From Ryuthela nishihirai (taxonomy: Eukaryota; Arthropoda; Arachnida; Araneae; Heptathelidae): a stretch of 64,000 bases of DNA. The DNA lies in contig JAWZYU010000028.1 in the NCBI GenBank assembly GCA_038380435.1, positions 46,497,095 to 46,561,094 on the forward strand, given 5' to 3'. The notes under the pieces are model-generated. The model saw only the letters and a program-made list of their open reading frames with translations, was not told where the DNA came from and did not search any database. The translations under genes were made by a program, and so were the position numbers. Below are positions 25,020 to 36,202 of the stretch, in pieces (positions within the stretch are counted from its first letter, which is position 1; each line of letters starts with the position of its first letter).

Positions 25020-25480
25020 TACCCCTCCCAGTTACATCCAAGTAACCTAACCACTAAGCTAACACCAGCTCTGTCGTTTTCCCGCTTAGTTGTTCACTTA
25101 CTAACCTTCTTGCTCATAGCGCCATCTACGATCAGGAAAGGCAATTAATTCAATATTGTTCAATATGTTAATTTCTTTTTCTCCCAAATTTTTTTTTTTT
25201 TTTTTGAATTATCTGTCAACAGGAAATCTCTGAATTTATTAGTGATTAATTCTTGTATTAATAACGCTTTAGCTGAGTGACTTCCTTATTTAACATCTAC
25301 ATAATGAACAATATTAGATTAGTTGCCTTTTCTGATCATAGATGGCGCCATGAGCTACAAAGTCAGTGTTATTTAAAAGCCACAACTAAGTGGGCAAATG
25401 ACATAGCTTAGTGATGAGAGGGCCTGGCATCTAACTTGGGCGTGTGGGTTCGAATCCCGCTCATCGGCGAATCATCTTTT
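25020..25480. repeat. inverted repeat with a tRNA-like right arm
   Basis: The left arm (about 25020-25170, containing GCGCCATCTACGATCAG and reversed tRNA-like motifs) is an imperfect inverted copy of the right arm (about 25310-25480, containing CTGATCATAGATGGCGCC). The right arm has TAGCTTAGTGATGAGAG at 25404-25420, like an A box, and a perfect B box GGTTCGAATCC at 25447-25457. It could be two head-to-head copies of a third tRNA-derived SINE. It is not a standard tRNA gene. Confidence 0.5.
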
Positions 25481-25542
25481 CCATTAAATTATTTCTTGAA
25501 TTATCTGTCAACAGGTAATCTTTGAATTTATTATTGAGTAGC

Positions 25543-26700
25543 TGAAAGTACCCGGCACTGCCCGGATGTCACTTTTAAACTGTATATTCTTATTTTCACT
25601 GCATTAAATGTAAATTTTGTAAGAACCCCCCCCGCCTCGTCATTTTATCACAGTTTGAACACGAAGAATTTTCCGGTGTTGCAAAGGTCATTGCTGACTA
25701 GGCGCGCGCTCTCAGAGCCCTTGGCAAACGATCGAGATATTTTTATTTCGTCAGATTTTGGCATTCTGTAATTCCCGACGTACATCACCGAAAGGTCCCA
25801 AATTTCGCAAGCCGGTTCCCCGTGCCCGACCCCATTTTTGGTTACAAAATCAGGTCCCTAGCTGCAATGGAACCCCTAAATAGTGCTTTTGGAAATGTGG
25901 GGAATCTGGCAACGGCATCAGATTTGCAGCAGAACATTCAAATGCTATTTTAAATCTTTACTTTCATAGTTAGGGAGCAGAAAATGGCAACAGTAAATTT
26001 GATAGCGATTCTCGTTTCCCGTAGGAATAGCATGGTAAATATTTTTGGTTCCAGCAAGCCCCCCCCCCCGCCCTCTTGGACTTTAGACTTGAAATTTGGA
26101 TCTGCAATCCGGACCACAACCAGAAACGTTCTCTGAAAATTTGGAGGATGTACGTTGATTTCCCGATGAGTTATGACAGCCACAGACAGACAGACTCACA
26201 GACAGACAGTTGGGTTGTTTTACCTCTGAGCTGCACTTTTTTGCACACCATGGGCTAAATGGCCAGGTCACATGGACCCCGAAGGCTCAGAGAAGGTTGG
26301 GGGAGGGGACCCACTGAAACAGCTGTTGGGAGACAGATGGTAGCCTCACGTCAAGGCCATCCAGCGTGTTCTTTAACGTTGGATTGTTTTACCTCTGAGC
26401 GGCACTTTTTTGCACACCATGGGCTAAATGGCCAGGTCACATGGACCCCGAAGGCTCAGAGAAGGTTGGGGGAGGGGACCCACTGGAACATTTGTTGGGA
26501 GACAGATGGTAGCCTCCCGTCAAGGTTATCCAGCGTGTTCTTTAACGTGCACAGGGTATGGCTCTCCCGCACACGGGGCCACGGCTTAACGTCCCATCCG
26601 ACGGACGGCGGCCTTTCCAAGCCCATCGGTGTCCCCTACTGACCATGGCCAGGGCGGGGAATCACAGACAGACAGACATCTTCTTTTATTATATAGATTA
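25543..26700 (+). mobile_element. dispersed element with ACCCGGC start and CAGACAGA end, split by a SINE
   Basis: Begins AGCTGAAAGTACCCGGCACTG and ends in CAGACAGACAGACATC, then TTTTATTATATAGATTA. SINE-A interrupts its CAGA-rich 3' end. This pairing of a CCCGGC-TGCCCGG start with a CAGACAGA tail is, from memory, a common dispersed-repeat layout in invertebrates; I cannot assign the superfamily. No reading frame survives. Confidence 0.45.
26210..26661 (-). mobile_element. SINE-A with two 3' segments, 14-bp target duplication
   Basis: Minus-strand insertion with two 3' segments joined at about 26377 by CTTTAACGTTGGATTG, the same junction type as at 23985-24775. The copy stops in the linker (no head). 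TCACAGACAGACAG occurs at both flanks (26196-26209 and 26662-26675). The duplication lies in a CAGA repeat, so its length may be inflated. Confidence 0.85.
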
Positions 26701-27184
26701 GTACCGATATATCAGTATTTCTTCCAGAAATTATTCTCGCAAAATAATGCAGCATATATTAATGGTTCCCCCCCCCCCTCCCACGTTCTAGTTCTTTTTA
26801 AATGAAAATCTCGAAACTCTCATTGGGGGAGGGGGTCATGTACCCTTATTTCTCCTCTACTTCACATATACCTATTTTGATGTCATTTTCAAATCAGAGA
26901 AATTAATTAAAGCTGCAAAGTATTTAATATTTCATCAATTAACTTTAAATATTAGAAATGAATCAATGCCTGTAAATTTAGCAACTGAATTTGTCTATTG
27001 AATGATTATATTAAAAACATTACGAACATAGAGCATTTTTTCACTATTTTAAAATCAGTTAAAATTATCCAATTTATATTTTTTTGTCGCATAAATTCAC
27101 TGTTGTTTCGAAGAAAAAAATTTTACTTACTATTTTAACCCAGACGAGCTATCGACCTTGGGTTATATCACAGACAAATTTGTA
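26701..27184. other. AT-rich DNA, no supported feature
   Basis: A C10 run near 26768, then AT-rich sequence with short frames only. Confidence 0.4.
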
Positions 27185-27605
27185 CAGTCGCTGAAAAAAG
27201 TATCCGAACACTAGGGTTGATTACAGAATTCAGAAAAAACATCTGGCAACGATTTTTTTAGAAATTAACGATCTGGCAACCTTCGTGTCACGTGATTACC
27301 GAATTCAGGAAAAATATCTGCAGCGTGTACAGCAACTGTACACGCTCCACTTACCGTTCACAGCAAACTGGAGCGTGTGCAGTTACTGCACACGCTCCAG
27401 TTTGCTGTGAACTGGATCGTGTGCAGTGAACTGGATCGTGTGCAGTGAACTGGATTCGTTGCTGTGAACTGGATCTGGACAGTCCAAACTGGAGCGTGTG
27501 CAGTAACTGCACACGCTCCAGTTTTCTGTGAACGGTAACTGCACACGCTCAATATTTCCGTGAGTGAGCCCACACGATCTAGTATCAAAATAATATGACC
27601 ACCTA
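27185..27605. mobile_element. MITE left part fused to a hairpin-rich minisatellite
   Basis: Begins with the MITE terminus CAGTCGCTGAAAAAAG after TA and proceeds through TGGCAACC to TCACGTGATTAC. Where the right arm should follow, it changes to GAGCGTGTACAG-CAA-CTGTACACGCTC and further hairpins such as GGAGCGTGTGCAG-TAA-CTGCACACGCTCC, with CAGTGAACTGGATCGTG units. The last part (27536-27590) is a reverse complement of the 61 kb satellite (CCGTGAGTGAGCCCACACG). Confidence 0.75.
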
Positions 27606-27944
27606 CAGTAGCTCAAAAAAACATCCGAACACCATGGTTGATTAAAGAATTAAGAAAAAATATCTGGCAACGATTTTTTTAGAAATTAGCGATCTGGCAA
27701 CCTTCGTGTCACGTGATTACAGAATTCAGGAAAAATATCTGGAGCGTGTACAGCAACTGTACACGCTCCAGTTACCGTTCACAGCAAACTGGGAGCAATT
27801 TTGTTAGAAATTAGCGATCTGGCAACCTTCGTGTCACGTAACACGAAGGTTTACAGATCACTAATTTCTAAAAAAAACGTTGTCAGATATTTTTTCTGAA
27901 TTCTGTAATCAACCATAGTGTTCGGATGTTTTTTCGAGCGACTG
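27606..27944. mobile_element. second MITE copy with embedded hairpin and duplicated core
   Basis: Left terminus CAGTAGCTCAAAAAAAC after TA at 27604-27605; right terminus GAGCGACTG ends at 27944 before TA. Between the arms lies the hairpin GAGCGTGTACAG-CAA-CTGTACACGCTC followed by TTACCGTTCACAGCAAACTG, after which the right half of the palindrome resumes with ATTAGCGATCTGG. This shows the hairpin sequence inside a MITE with both ends. Confidence 0.8.
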
Positions 27945-28439
27945 TACATGCTTTGTTCATCTGCATAAATGTACATATATATATATGTGTGTAAATATAA
28001 TAACAAAGTAATGTAATAACAATAGATGAATAAATAGAGATTAAAATAGCAAAAAAAAAGATTATATCCTAATTAAACTTGCTCATCAATGTTTCATTTT
28101 ATGTTCCTCTAAATCAACCTAACGAATCATCTGCTAACTTTATTGTAAATATTTAATGGTCATGAATAAAAACCATTATTATTACAAGATTACTCGTGAT
28201 TTAATATTTTTTTTCTGTTCTCTAAAGATTAACTTGATTTCAAAAAAAAAAACCTTCAAAATTCCCACATAACTGACTTTTCTACTACCGAACACACTCT
28301 CACAAAATAAAGACTCCTTCTCGACCTTACAAATATTCCATCTTATATGCTTTCACTCCCCAACTTATAAACCTCTTCCGGCAATTCATCTAACTTTCAT
28401 CCCTGCAGTGAAATAAATCAGTACACATTCTTCACTTGC
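27945..28439. other. AT-rich DNA, no supported feature
   Basis: A short (AT)n at about 27977-27987 and poly-A runs; no coding frame. Confidence 0.4.
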
Positions 28440-29390
28440 TTCCCTTTTCACTTCATTTCTTTTTTCACTTCCTTTCTGCGTCGAATTTCACAGGTGTGTG
28501 TGTGTGCTCCCCCTCCCGCTTTCCACCCCCTTCCACTTTCCCATGCAAACCCCTACCATGTTTTCTTTCCCCCCCCCCTCCTCTCCACCTCCTCCTTTCG
28601 TTTCGACTTGACTTGAATCTGCACATCCATCAAGCTAACGTGACTTCTCATCCTGCCACTCCCCTCGTGCACACGCGCTCACATATATATGAGGCCCACC
28701 TCACTCCAGTTGACATTTCGCTCATCAATCCGCAGCAGCGCAACAAGAAGAAGAAAAAACGGGAAGGAAAAAGTATCTAAAAGAACAAAACGAAAACCTG
28801 AAGGAAATCAAAATTTATTCTGCTGCCACCGAAACTCCGCCATCCTTCAGTATCAAAAGGATATCTGTTGATGCTGAAAGAGAGTTGTTCATACCATTGA
28901 CTTCCCCCCTCCTTATGTTTTCCCTGTACTTTCCTCTCCACATTTCTCACCTCTTCATATTCTCTTTGTCCCTTCCTCCCTTTCCAACAACTCTTCATAC
29001 TCTTCCTGTGACCCACTTCTCCCTCACACTCTCCCTGTCGTCTCCCCTTCATCCCTTCCATATACTCCCCTTGTTCTTTCACTTCTCTTCTCATAATCTC
29101 TCTGTCTTCTCCCCCATATTAATTTCTCCCTGCTTTTTTTACCCCTGTTTTCTCCCTTCCCATTTTCTCCCTTTTTCCGTCCTCGTCCTTCCCATATTTC
29201 CCTTCTTCTCATTTTTCTTCCCATTTTCTCTCTTACCCCTGTCCTCTCAACTAGCCATCATCTCCCCATCCTCTCCTTTCTACGTCATCTATCCTCTCTC
29301 CATCATCTCTTTTCTCCTACTATCCCTCTTCATCCCCTTCATCACCCTCTTCTTTTCCCACACTCTAATTTCTACGCCATCCCCTTCTTC
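28440..29390. other. CT-rich low-complexity DNA
   Basis: Pyrimidine-rich on +, without a clear period. The 225-codon frame at 28885-29562 is Ser/Pro/Phe/Leu-rich purely from CT composition and begins with a non-ATG codon, so it is not called as a gene. Confidence 0.6.
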
Positions 29391-29394
29391 AATT

Positions 29395-32300
29395 TTCTCT
29401 CTTCTCCATCCTCCTAGCCCCCTATTTTTTCTCCTTCTCCGTCCTCCTAGCCCCCTTTTTTCCACCTTCTCCGTCCTCATAGCCCCTATTTTCCCCCTTC
29501 TCCATCCTCCTATTTTTTCCCCTTCTCCGTCCTTCTATTTTCCCCCTTCTCCGTCCTCCTAGCCCCCTATTTTCCCCCCTTCTCCATCCTCCTAGCCCCC
29601 TCTTTTCACCTTCTCCGTCCTCCTAGCCCCCTTTTTTCCACCTTCTCCGTCCTCATAGCCCCTGTTTTCCCCCTTCTCCATCCTCCTAGCCTCCTATTTT
29701 TTCCCCTTCTCCGTCCTCCTATTTTCTCCCTTCTCCGTCCTCATAGCCCCCTATTTTTTCCCCTTCTCCGTCCTCATAGCCCCCTATTTTTCCCCTTCTT
29801 CATCCTCCTAGCCCCCTATTTTTTTTCCCTTCTCCGTCCTCCTAGCCCCTTTTTTTCACCTTTTCCGTCCTCATAGCTCCCTATTTTCCCACTTCTCCGT
29901 CCTCATAGCCACCCATTTTCCCCCTTCTCCATCCTCCTATCCCTCTATTTTTTCCCCTTCTCCGTCCTCCTAGCCCCTTTTTTCCACCTTCTCCGTCCTC
30001 ATAGCCCCTATTTTCCCCCTTCTCCATCCTCCTAGCCTCCTATTTTTTCCCTTCTCCGTCCTCCTATTTTCCCCCTTCTCCGTCCTCATAGCCCCCTATT
30101 TTTTCCCCTTCTCCGTCCTCATAGCCCCCTATTTTCCCCCTTCTCCATCCTCCTAGCCCCCTATTTTTTCCCCTTCTCCGTCCTCCTAGCCCCCTTTTTC
30201 ACCTTTCTATTTTCCCCTTTCTCCGTCCTCATAGCCCCTATTTTCCCCCTTCTCCATCCTCCTAGCCTCCTATTTTTTCCCTTCTCCGTCCTCCTATTTT
30301 CCCCCTTCTCCGTCCTCATAGCCCCCTATTTTTTCCCCTTCTCCGTCCTCATAGCCCCCTATTTTCCCCCTTCTCCATCCTCCTAGCCCCCTATTTTTCC
30401 TCCTTCTCCATCCTCCTAGCCCTTTATTTTTCCCCTTCTCCGTCCTCCTAGCCCCCTTTTTTCCACCTTCTCCATCCTCATAGCCCCTATTTTCCCCCTT
30501 CTCCATTCTCCTAGCCCCCTATTTTTTCCCCTTCTCCGTCCTCATAGCTCCCTATTTTCCCCCTTCTCCGTTTTCATAGCCCCCTATTTTTTCCCCTTCT
30601 CCGTCCTTATAGCCCCCTATTTTCCCCCTTCTCCATCCTCCTAGCCCCCTATTTTTTCCCCTTCTCCGTCCTTCTAGCCCCTTTTTTTCACCTTCTCCGT
30701 CCTCATAGCCCCCTTCTTTCCACCTTCTCCGTCCTCATAGCCCCCTACTTTTTCCCCTTCTCCGTCCTCCAAGCCCCCTTTTTTCCTTTTCTCCGTCCTC
30801 TAGTCCCCTATTTTTCCCCTTCTCCGTCCTCCTAGCCCCCTTTTTTCACCTTTCTATTTTCCCCTTTCTCCGTCCTCATAGCCACCAATTTTTCCTCCTT
30901 CTCCATCCTCCTAGCCCCCTATTTTTCCCCTTCTCCGTCCTCCTAGCCCCCTTTTTTCCACCTTCTCCATCCTCCTAGCCCCCTATTTTTTCCCCTTCTC
31001 CGTCCTCATAGCTCCCTATTTTACCCCTTCTCCGTCCTCTAGTCCCCTATTTTTTCCCCTTCTCCGTCCTTCTAGCCCCTTTTTTTTCACTTTCCTCCGT
31101 CCTCATAGCCCCCTTTTTTCCACCTTCTCCGTCCTCCTAGCCCCCTATTTTTCCCCCTTCTCCGTCCTCCTAGCCCCCTTTTTTCCACCTTCTCCATCCT
31201 CATAGCCCCTATTTTCCACCTTCTCCATTCTCCTAGCCCCCTATTTTTTCCATTTCTCCGTCCTCATAGCTCCCTATTTTCCCCCTTCTCCGTCCCTCAT
31301 AGCCCCCTATTTTTTCCCCTTCTCCGTCCTCATAGCCCCCTATTTTCCCCCTTCTCCATCCTCCTAGCCCCCTATTTTTTCCCCTTCTCCGTCCTTCTAG
31401 CCCCTTTTTTCACCTTCTCTGTCCTCATAGCCCCCTTCTTTCCACCTTCTCCGTCCTCATAGCCCCCTACTTTTTCCCCTTCTCCGTCCTCCAAGCCCCC
31501 TTTTTTCCTTTTCTCCGTCCTCTAGTCCCCTATTTTTTCCCCTTCTCCGTCCTCCTAGCCCCCTTTTTTCACCTTTCTATTTTCCCCTTTCTCCGTCCTC
31601 ATAGCCACCCATTTTTCCTCCTTCTCCATCCTCCTAGCTCCCTATTTTTCCCCTTCTCCGTCCTCCTAGCCCCCTTTTTTCCACCTTCTCCATCCTCATA
31701 GCCCCTATTTTCCCCTTCTCCATCCTCCTAGCCCCCTATTTTTTCCCCTTCTCCGTCCTCATAGCTCCCTATTTTCCCCCTTCTCCGTCCTCATAGCCCC
31801 CTATTTTTTCCCCTTCTCCGTCCTCATAGCCCCCTATTTTCCCCCTTCTCCATCCTCCTAGCCCCCTATTTTTTCCCCTTCTCCGTCCTTCTAGCCCCTT
31901 TTTTTCACCTTCTCCGTCCTCATAGCCCCCTTCTTTCCACCTTCTCCGTCCTCATAGCCCCCTACTTTTTCCCCTTCTCCGTCCTCCAAGCCCCCTTTTT
32001 TCCTTTTCTCCGTCCTCTAGTCCCCTATTTTTTCCCCTTCTCCGTCCTCCTAGCCCCCTTTTTTCACCTTTCTATTTTCCCCTTTCTCCGTCCTCATAGC
32101 CACCCATTTTTCCTCCATCTCCATCCTCCTAGCCCCCTATTTTTCCCCTTCTCCGTCCTTCTAGCCCCTTTTTTTTCACCTTCTCCGTCCTCATAGCCCC
32201 CTTTTTTCCACCTTCTCCGTCCTCATAGCCCCCTATTTTTCCCCTTCTCCGTCCTTCTAGCCCCTTTTTTTTCACCTTCTCCGTCCTCATAGCCCCCTTT

Positions 32301-32530
32301 TTTCCACCTTCTCCGTCCTCATAGCCCCCTATTTTTTCCCCTTCTCCGTCCTCCTAGCCCCCTTTTTTGCTTTTCTCCGTCCTCTAGTCCCCTATTTTTT
32401 CCCCTTCTCCGTCCTCCTAGCCCAATATTTTTTCCCCTTCTCCGTCCTCCTATTTACCCCCCTTCTCCGTCCTCATAGCCCCCTATTTTCTCCCTTCTCC
32501 ATCCTCCTAGCCCCATATTTTCTCCCTTCT
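29395..32530. repeat. 3.1 kb polypyrimidine minisatellite, ~33-bp unit
   Basis: About 95 units of the type CCTTCTCCGTCCTCATAGCC then CCCTATTTTTTCC, with CCTCCTAG/CCTCATAG and CCATCC/CCGTCC variants. Longer blocks repeat (the TTTCACCTTTCTATTTTCCCC variant recurs near 30200, 30850, 31570 and 32065). The + strand is nearly pure C+T and the - strand nearly pure purine with G4-G5 runs, a composition able to form triplex or other non-B DNA. Confidence 0.95.
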
Positions 32531-32689
32531 CCATACTCTCCCCCCGATTTTCCCTCCTCGCAAAATGTCCCCTCGTTCTCTTCCCATCCCCTCCCTTCCC
32601 CATCCTCTCTCTACCTCCACCCTCCTAACCTCCTAGTCTTTCTTTGACCCGTGTAGACCCTTGAAGCAACAAAATACCCGACCAGCAAC

Positions 32690-33030
32690 GCTCTCCTTCC
32701 GCTTTTTCCCCATACACACACACACCTACCGCCGCGAGTGAGTGGCGGCGCTCCCGTCCGGTGCCGCCGCGGTGTGGCGGGCAACCTCCCTCTGCCCAAT
32801 CGATGGGCTTTAGCTGGTGAGACGCGTGCTACGGCCGCTGCTGCTGCCTCGGGACTGTGTCAGTCGCTCTGTCGGCCCTGGTATCGGATGCAGCAGTCGC
32901 AAGCTCTGAACGTCGTGTGGCGACAAGAAACGGTTACCGACGCTATTGCCGCCTCCCCAGAGGTCAGGGACTAAAACGACGGGGAGGGGGAGGGGTCGCA
33001 GGTCGCTGGCCTGACCCCTCGCAGTGACTC
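32690..33030 (+). promoter_or_regulatory. CpG-dense block, possible promoter/5' UTR
   Basis: About 340 bp with many CpGs (GCCGCGAGTG, GGTGCCGCCGCGGTG, GACGCGTGCTACGGCCGC) in an otherwise AT-rich region. A frame starting GTG at 32738 (or ATG at 32888) ends at 32974 and has no recognisable domain. It lies directly upstream of an ATG-led exon-like segment, so an unmethylated promoter or first-exon region is one reading. A GC-rich insertion is another. Confidence 0.3.
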
Positions 33031-33131
33031 ATGGGAGATTTGTCCCAACAGCAACCGAAACTATCGTTAAGTTTGCTAATCCTTCTACCTCGTTTCTTCG
33101 TACAACTTGGCAGAGCTTACAAAACAGAAAA
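33031..33131 (+). CDS. possible first coding exon, unknown protein
   Basis: ATG at 33031, then 33 codons plus two bases to 33131, followed by GTAAGT (33132-33137), a strong donor hexamer. The peptide starts MGDLSQQQPKLS and continues with a hydrophobic LSLLILLPRFFVQLG stretch, which would suit a signal peptide or membrane anchor. Unspliced, it stops at once (TAA at 33133-33135). No next exon was identified. Not recognised; low confidence. Confidence 0.28.
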
Positions 33132-33137
33132 GTAAGT

Positions 33138-34242
33138 AATAATTGTGTAATTTTTTTATGTGTATATTTATAAACACACTTCGGCATGGATATAATCCGT
33201 GCTAATGAGGGAAAAAATTTTGCTCCATAATTTAAATTCACAGTTAATCCAAAATGTATTTAGTGTGTAATAAATACACACTAAGAATTGCAGATCTATT
33301 TCAGCGTGTGTTTGAGAGAAGAAAAAAAAACTTACGATTTTAATAACTTATACTCACGGTTAAAGCAAATATTCGGTTTATCGGATGACGGATAAACAAG
33401 GGTCTGTTGTATGCGAACTATGCTACTCAAGAAAGTTCTCTCACTTGATGCTTCAATGTGCAGGTTTCCTACATAAGATCCTTTTATCAACAGAGTGTGT
33501 TAATGATCAGAAACAAAAACGAACCGCCTCCCCCCAAAAAAATTACTCTAACGAGTCAGACTGCATATACGTATAAACCCTATTTTTACCTGGGTTTTTT
33601 TACCTAATATAAAATAAAACCAATTGCATATTACATATATCTCAATTGCGCTTTTATAACATGAAGTAAAATTCACAACATCGATACAAAATATCCTCTT
33701 TGTCCACAAAAAAACCTTTCTTTTTTTAGACAAATAGTTTTAAACAGGATTTCGTCATCATCTCTAAAAATCTGCGCACAGTTTCCAGACCACTGAAAAC
33801 AAATGTACCAAAAATCAGAAGAAATTCTCTTAAATTGAGCGCAAACATTGAAATAATTATACTACGTTAGTGCACTCTTTCTCAATTTTTCATTACAAAA
33901 AACACTTCTTTTTTTAAATTTTTTGAAGTACTCAAATACTTAAAATTTTGAAGCACACGATCTGGTTCCGATCAACTTATTCTCTGAAAATAAGCCAAGT
34001 ATCTTACAGTGACGCATTTTTAAAATTTATATATGTACATATATCCTATGTATTGATGAGAAATAAAAAAAAATGAATAAACTGGTTGAAAAAACAGTTT
34101 ATTAGTGATGCACGATGCACAAAAATATATTGAAAATATATGGTATTTAATGACAGATATCGGAATATTAACTTTATTCTTTAATTTCTGTTTAAAAAGC
34201 GTTGGGATTCTGCAAGAAATTTGAAATATAATCATAATAAAA
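33138..34242. other. AT-rich DNA, no supported feature
   Basis: About 1.1 kb with short frames only. If the exon ending at 33131 is real, this is intron. Confidence 0.45.
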
Positions 34243-34447
34243 AATAAAATAAATACCCCCTCAAGCAGCTGCTTGCCACAGAGGTCTGACAGGAGCCTGT
34301 CAGTTTATATGCCACAGTAGAAGGTCTGAGAGGATGGCAGGACCTCAGCAGAAAAACAACACATACAACCATGCCTTATCCGGGGCTCGAACCCAGGTCC
34401 CTTAGATCAGTAGCCAAGCGCGCTAACCACTCGGCCATACGACTCCA
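34243..34447 (-). mobile_element. full-length SINE-B
   Basis: Minus-strand copy. Read on its own strand, it has a tRNA-like head (TGGCCGAGTGGTTAGCGCG A box; GGGTTCGAGCCC B box), a body with GAGGTCCTGCCATCC and TGACAGGCTCCTGTCAGACC, and the end GCAGCTGCTTGAGGGGG then TATTTATTTTATTT. The head most resembles a Leu/Ser-type tRNA. No clear target duplication. Confidence 0.85.
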
Positions 34448-34935
34448 AAAAAAAACGTAAAAAAACTAGGGTTTAGTTAGTTGAATTCCTCTTAACGATT
34501 ACTACTGATTCAGAATTTGATTTACCAGAAAAAAATATCGATACCTGAAATTCTTTCCACGTATATCACCGATGAAGATAAAATTGTATACAAGTGTATG
34601 TGCCTCAAATGTTTCAAAAAGTAATCTGTTACGTATGTGTTAAATTTCGAAACGTTGTTTCTAAAATTTGTTTCTAAAACTCCGAAAATGATGATTATCG
34701 TTGAAGCCTCGAAATCAAGGAGTAATATGCAAAGTCATCCACAGACAATAAATAAAGATGTAATACATCGCTAAGTTTGCGAAATCCATAGATTAACTAC
34801 TTAACTTCGACATTGCATGTTATGGAGATGTAAGATTATGATTATATATTATTAAGATATATTATTATATATTATTATTATTACAAGGGCGATCATTTGA
34901 TGAAGTGACAGTAACTGAAGTGACCGACATTGAAA
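34448..34935. other. AT-rich DNA, no supported feature
   Basis: Short frames and ATT-rich stretches (about 34840-34885) only. Confidence 0.4.
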
Positions 34936-35028
34936 ATATCTGGCAACGATTTTTTTTTTTTAGAAATTAGTGATCTGGCAACCTTCGTGTCACGTGACAC
35001 GAAGGTTGCCAGATCGCTAATTTCTAAA
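34936..35028. mobile_element. MITE core fragment
   Basis: Central palindrome of the MITE family: AATATCTGGCAACGATTTTT, TTCGTGTCACGTGACACGAA and GGTTGCCAGATCGC. Both outer ends are lost. It directly precedes a degenerate tandem repeat. Confidence 0.8.
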
Positions 35029-35034
35029 AATGAT

Positions 35035-35575
35035 AAAAATTGAGTCCCCACTAATTTTTATGGGCATCGTAAGAAGTGTCGCAGCTAACATATTTTTTGT
35101 AGAGGGTCATAAAAAAGTTAAGATATTATTTTTTGTGGGGGTATAAAAAGAGTCGCAGCTAACATATTTTTGTGGAGGGTAATAAAATAAGAGTCAAGCT
35201 ATTATTTTTTGTGGGAGGTCTAAAAAGGGTCGCAACTAAAATATTTTTGGTGAAGAACCATAAAATGAGTCGCAACTTTTTTGTGTAGAGGGATCAAAAA
35301 AAGGAATCACGGCTAACATATTTTATGGGGGAATTTAAAAGGGTTGTAGCTGACATTTTTTGTGGGATTCATAAAAAGGATCGCAGCTAACTTCTTTTGT
35401 ATCGTGGTAAAAAGAGTCGTAGTTAGAGGGCATTTTGTGTGGGGGGAATCATAAAAAGGGTCTGAGTTAACATTTTCTAGATGGTGGTAAAAAGGGTCGT
35501 AGTTACTATGCTTCTTTTGAAGTCTTAAAAAGGGTCAGAGCTGACATACTGCATGTAGAAGGCTTCTAAACAAGT
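35035..35575. repeat. degenerate tandem repeat, ~57-60 bp
   Basis: About nine decayed units of the type AAAAAGGGTCGCAGCTAACA then TATTTTTTGTGGGGG. Unit lengths and sequences vary, so this is an old array without recent homogenisation. Confidence 0.75.
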
Positions 35576-36189
35576 ATCGCTGCTCGTGCATTTTTGTTTT
35601 GGTTACTGTTTATTTATTTATTTATTTATTTACACCTAACAACCATGATGATGTTAGGGCCAGGCTCTTCTACACCAAGTTCAGTTAAAAACAACACAAA
35701 AAGTATTAAGAAAAACAAGGGAATATTTTAAATATTATACATATCAAATATATAAGTTGTTATTATTTATATTAATGAATATTATATTATATTAATGAAG
35801 TGTCATAGTTATAAAATTTAATAGCTTTATGCTTAATAGTAAAATAAATAAATAATAGTTTAAAGTTTGAAAATAAAGATCTGAGTAATAATGATATATT
35901 TAATATGTGCATACATATTACACGTATTCACTACCAAAGTCAGTCTGTGAAGGAACAAATATCTGTTATAGAACGTTAAAGTAGAAAGATTATATTTAAT
36001 AACTGTAACCATAAAAACTGATATCTGATTGGTCGAGCTTTCCCACTGTTGAGGGGAAATCCGGTTATATCCTGTTAAAATGGTAAGAAAGTTGCTGCTA
36101 AATACTTCTGTTTTGAGAACACGGACCTTTCATATATAAATATATATTTCTATTTTCATTGAAATACCTGAAACGCATTTCTCCTAAAC
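35576..36189. other. AT-rich DNA with (TTTA)n
   Basis: (TTTA)n at about 35607-35632 is followed by CACCTAACAACCATGATGATG. Read on the minus strand this could be the (TAAA)n 3' tail of an old retrotransposon. No coding frame. Confidence 0.35.
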
Positions 36190-36202
36190 TTATTTCTGTT
36201 TT

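Noticed and set aside
28885..29562. 225-codon Ser/Pro/Phe/Leu-rich ORF
   Set aside because: Pure result of CT-rich low-complexity DNA, with a non-ATG start and no domain.
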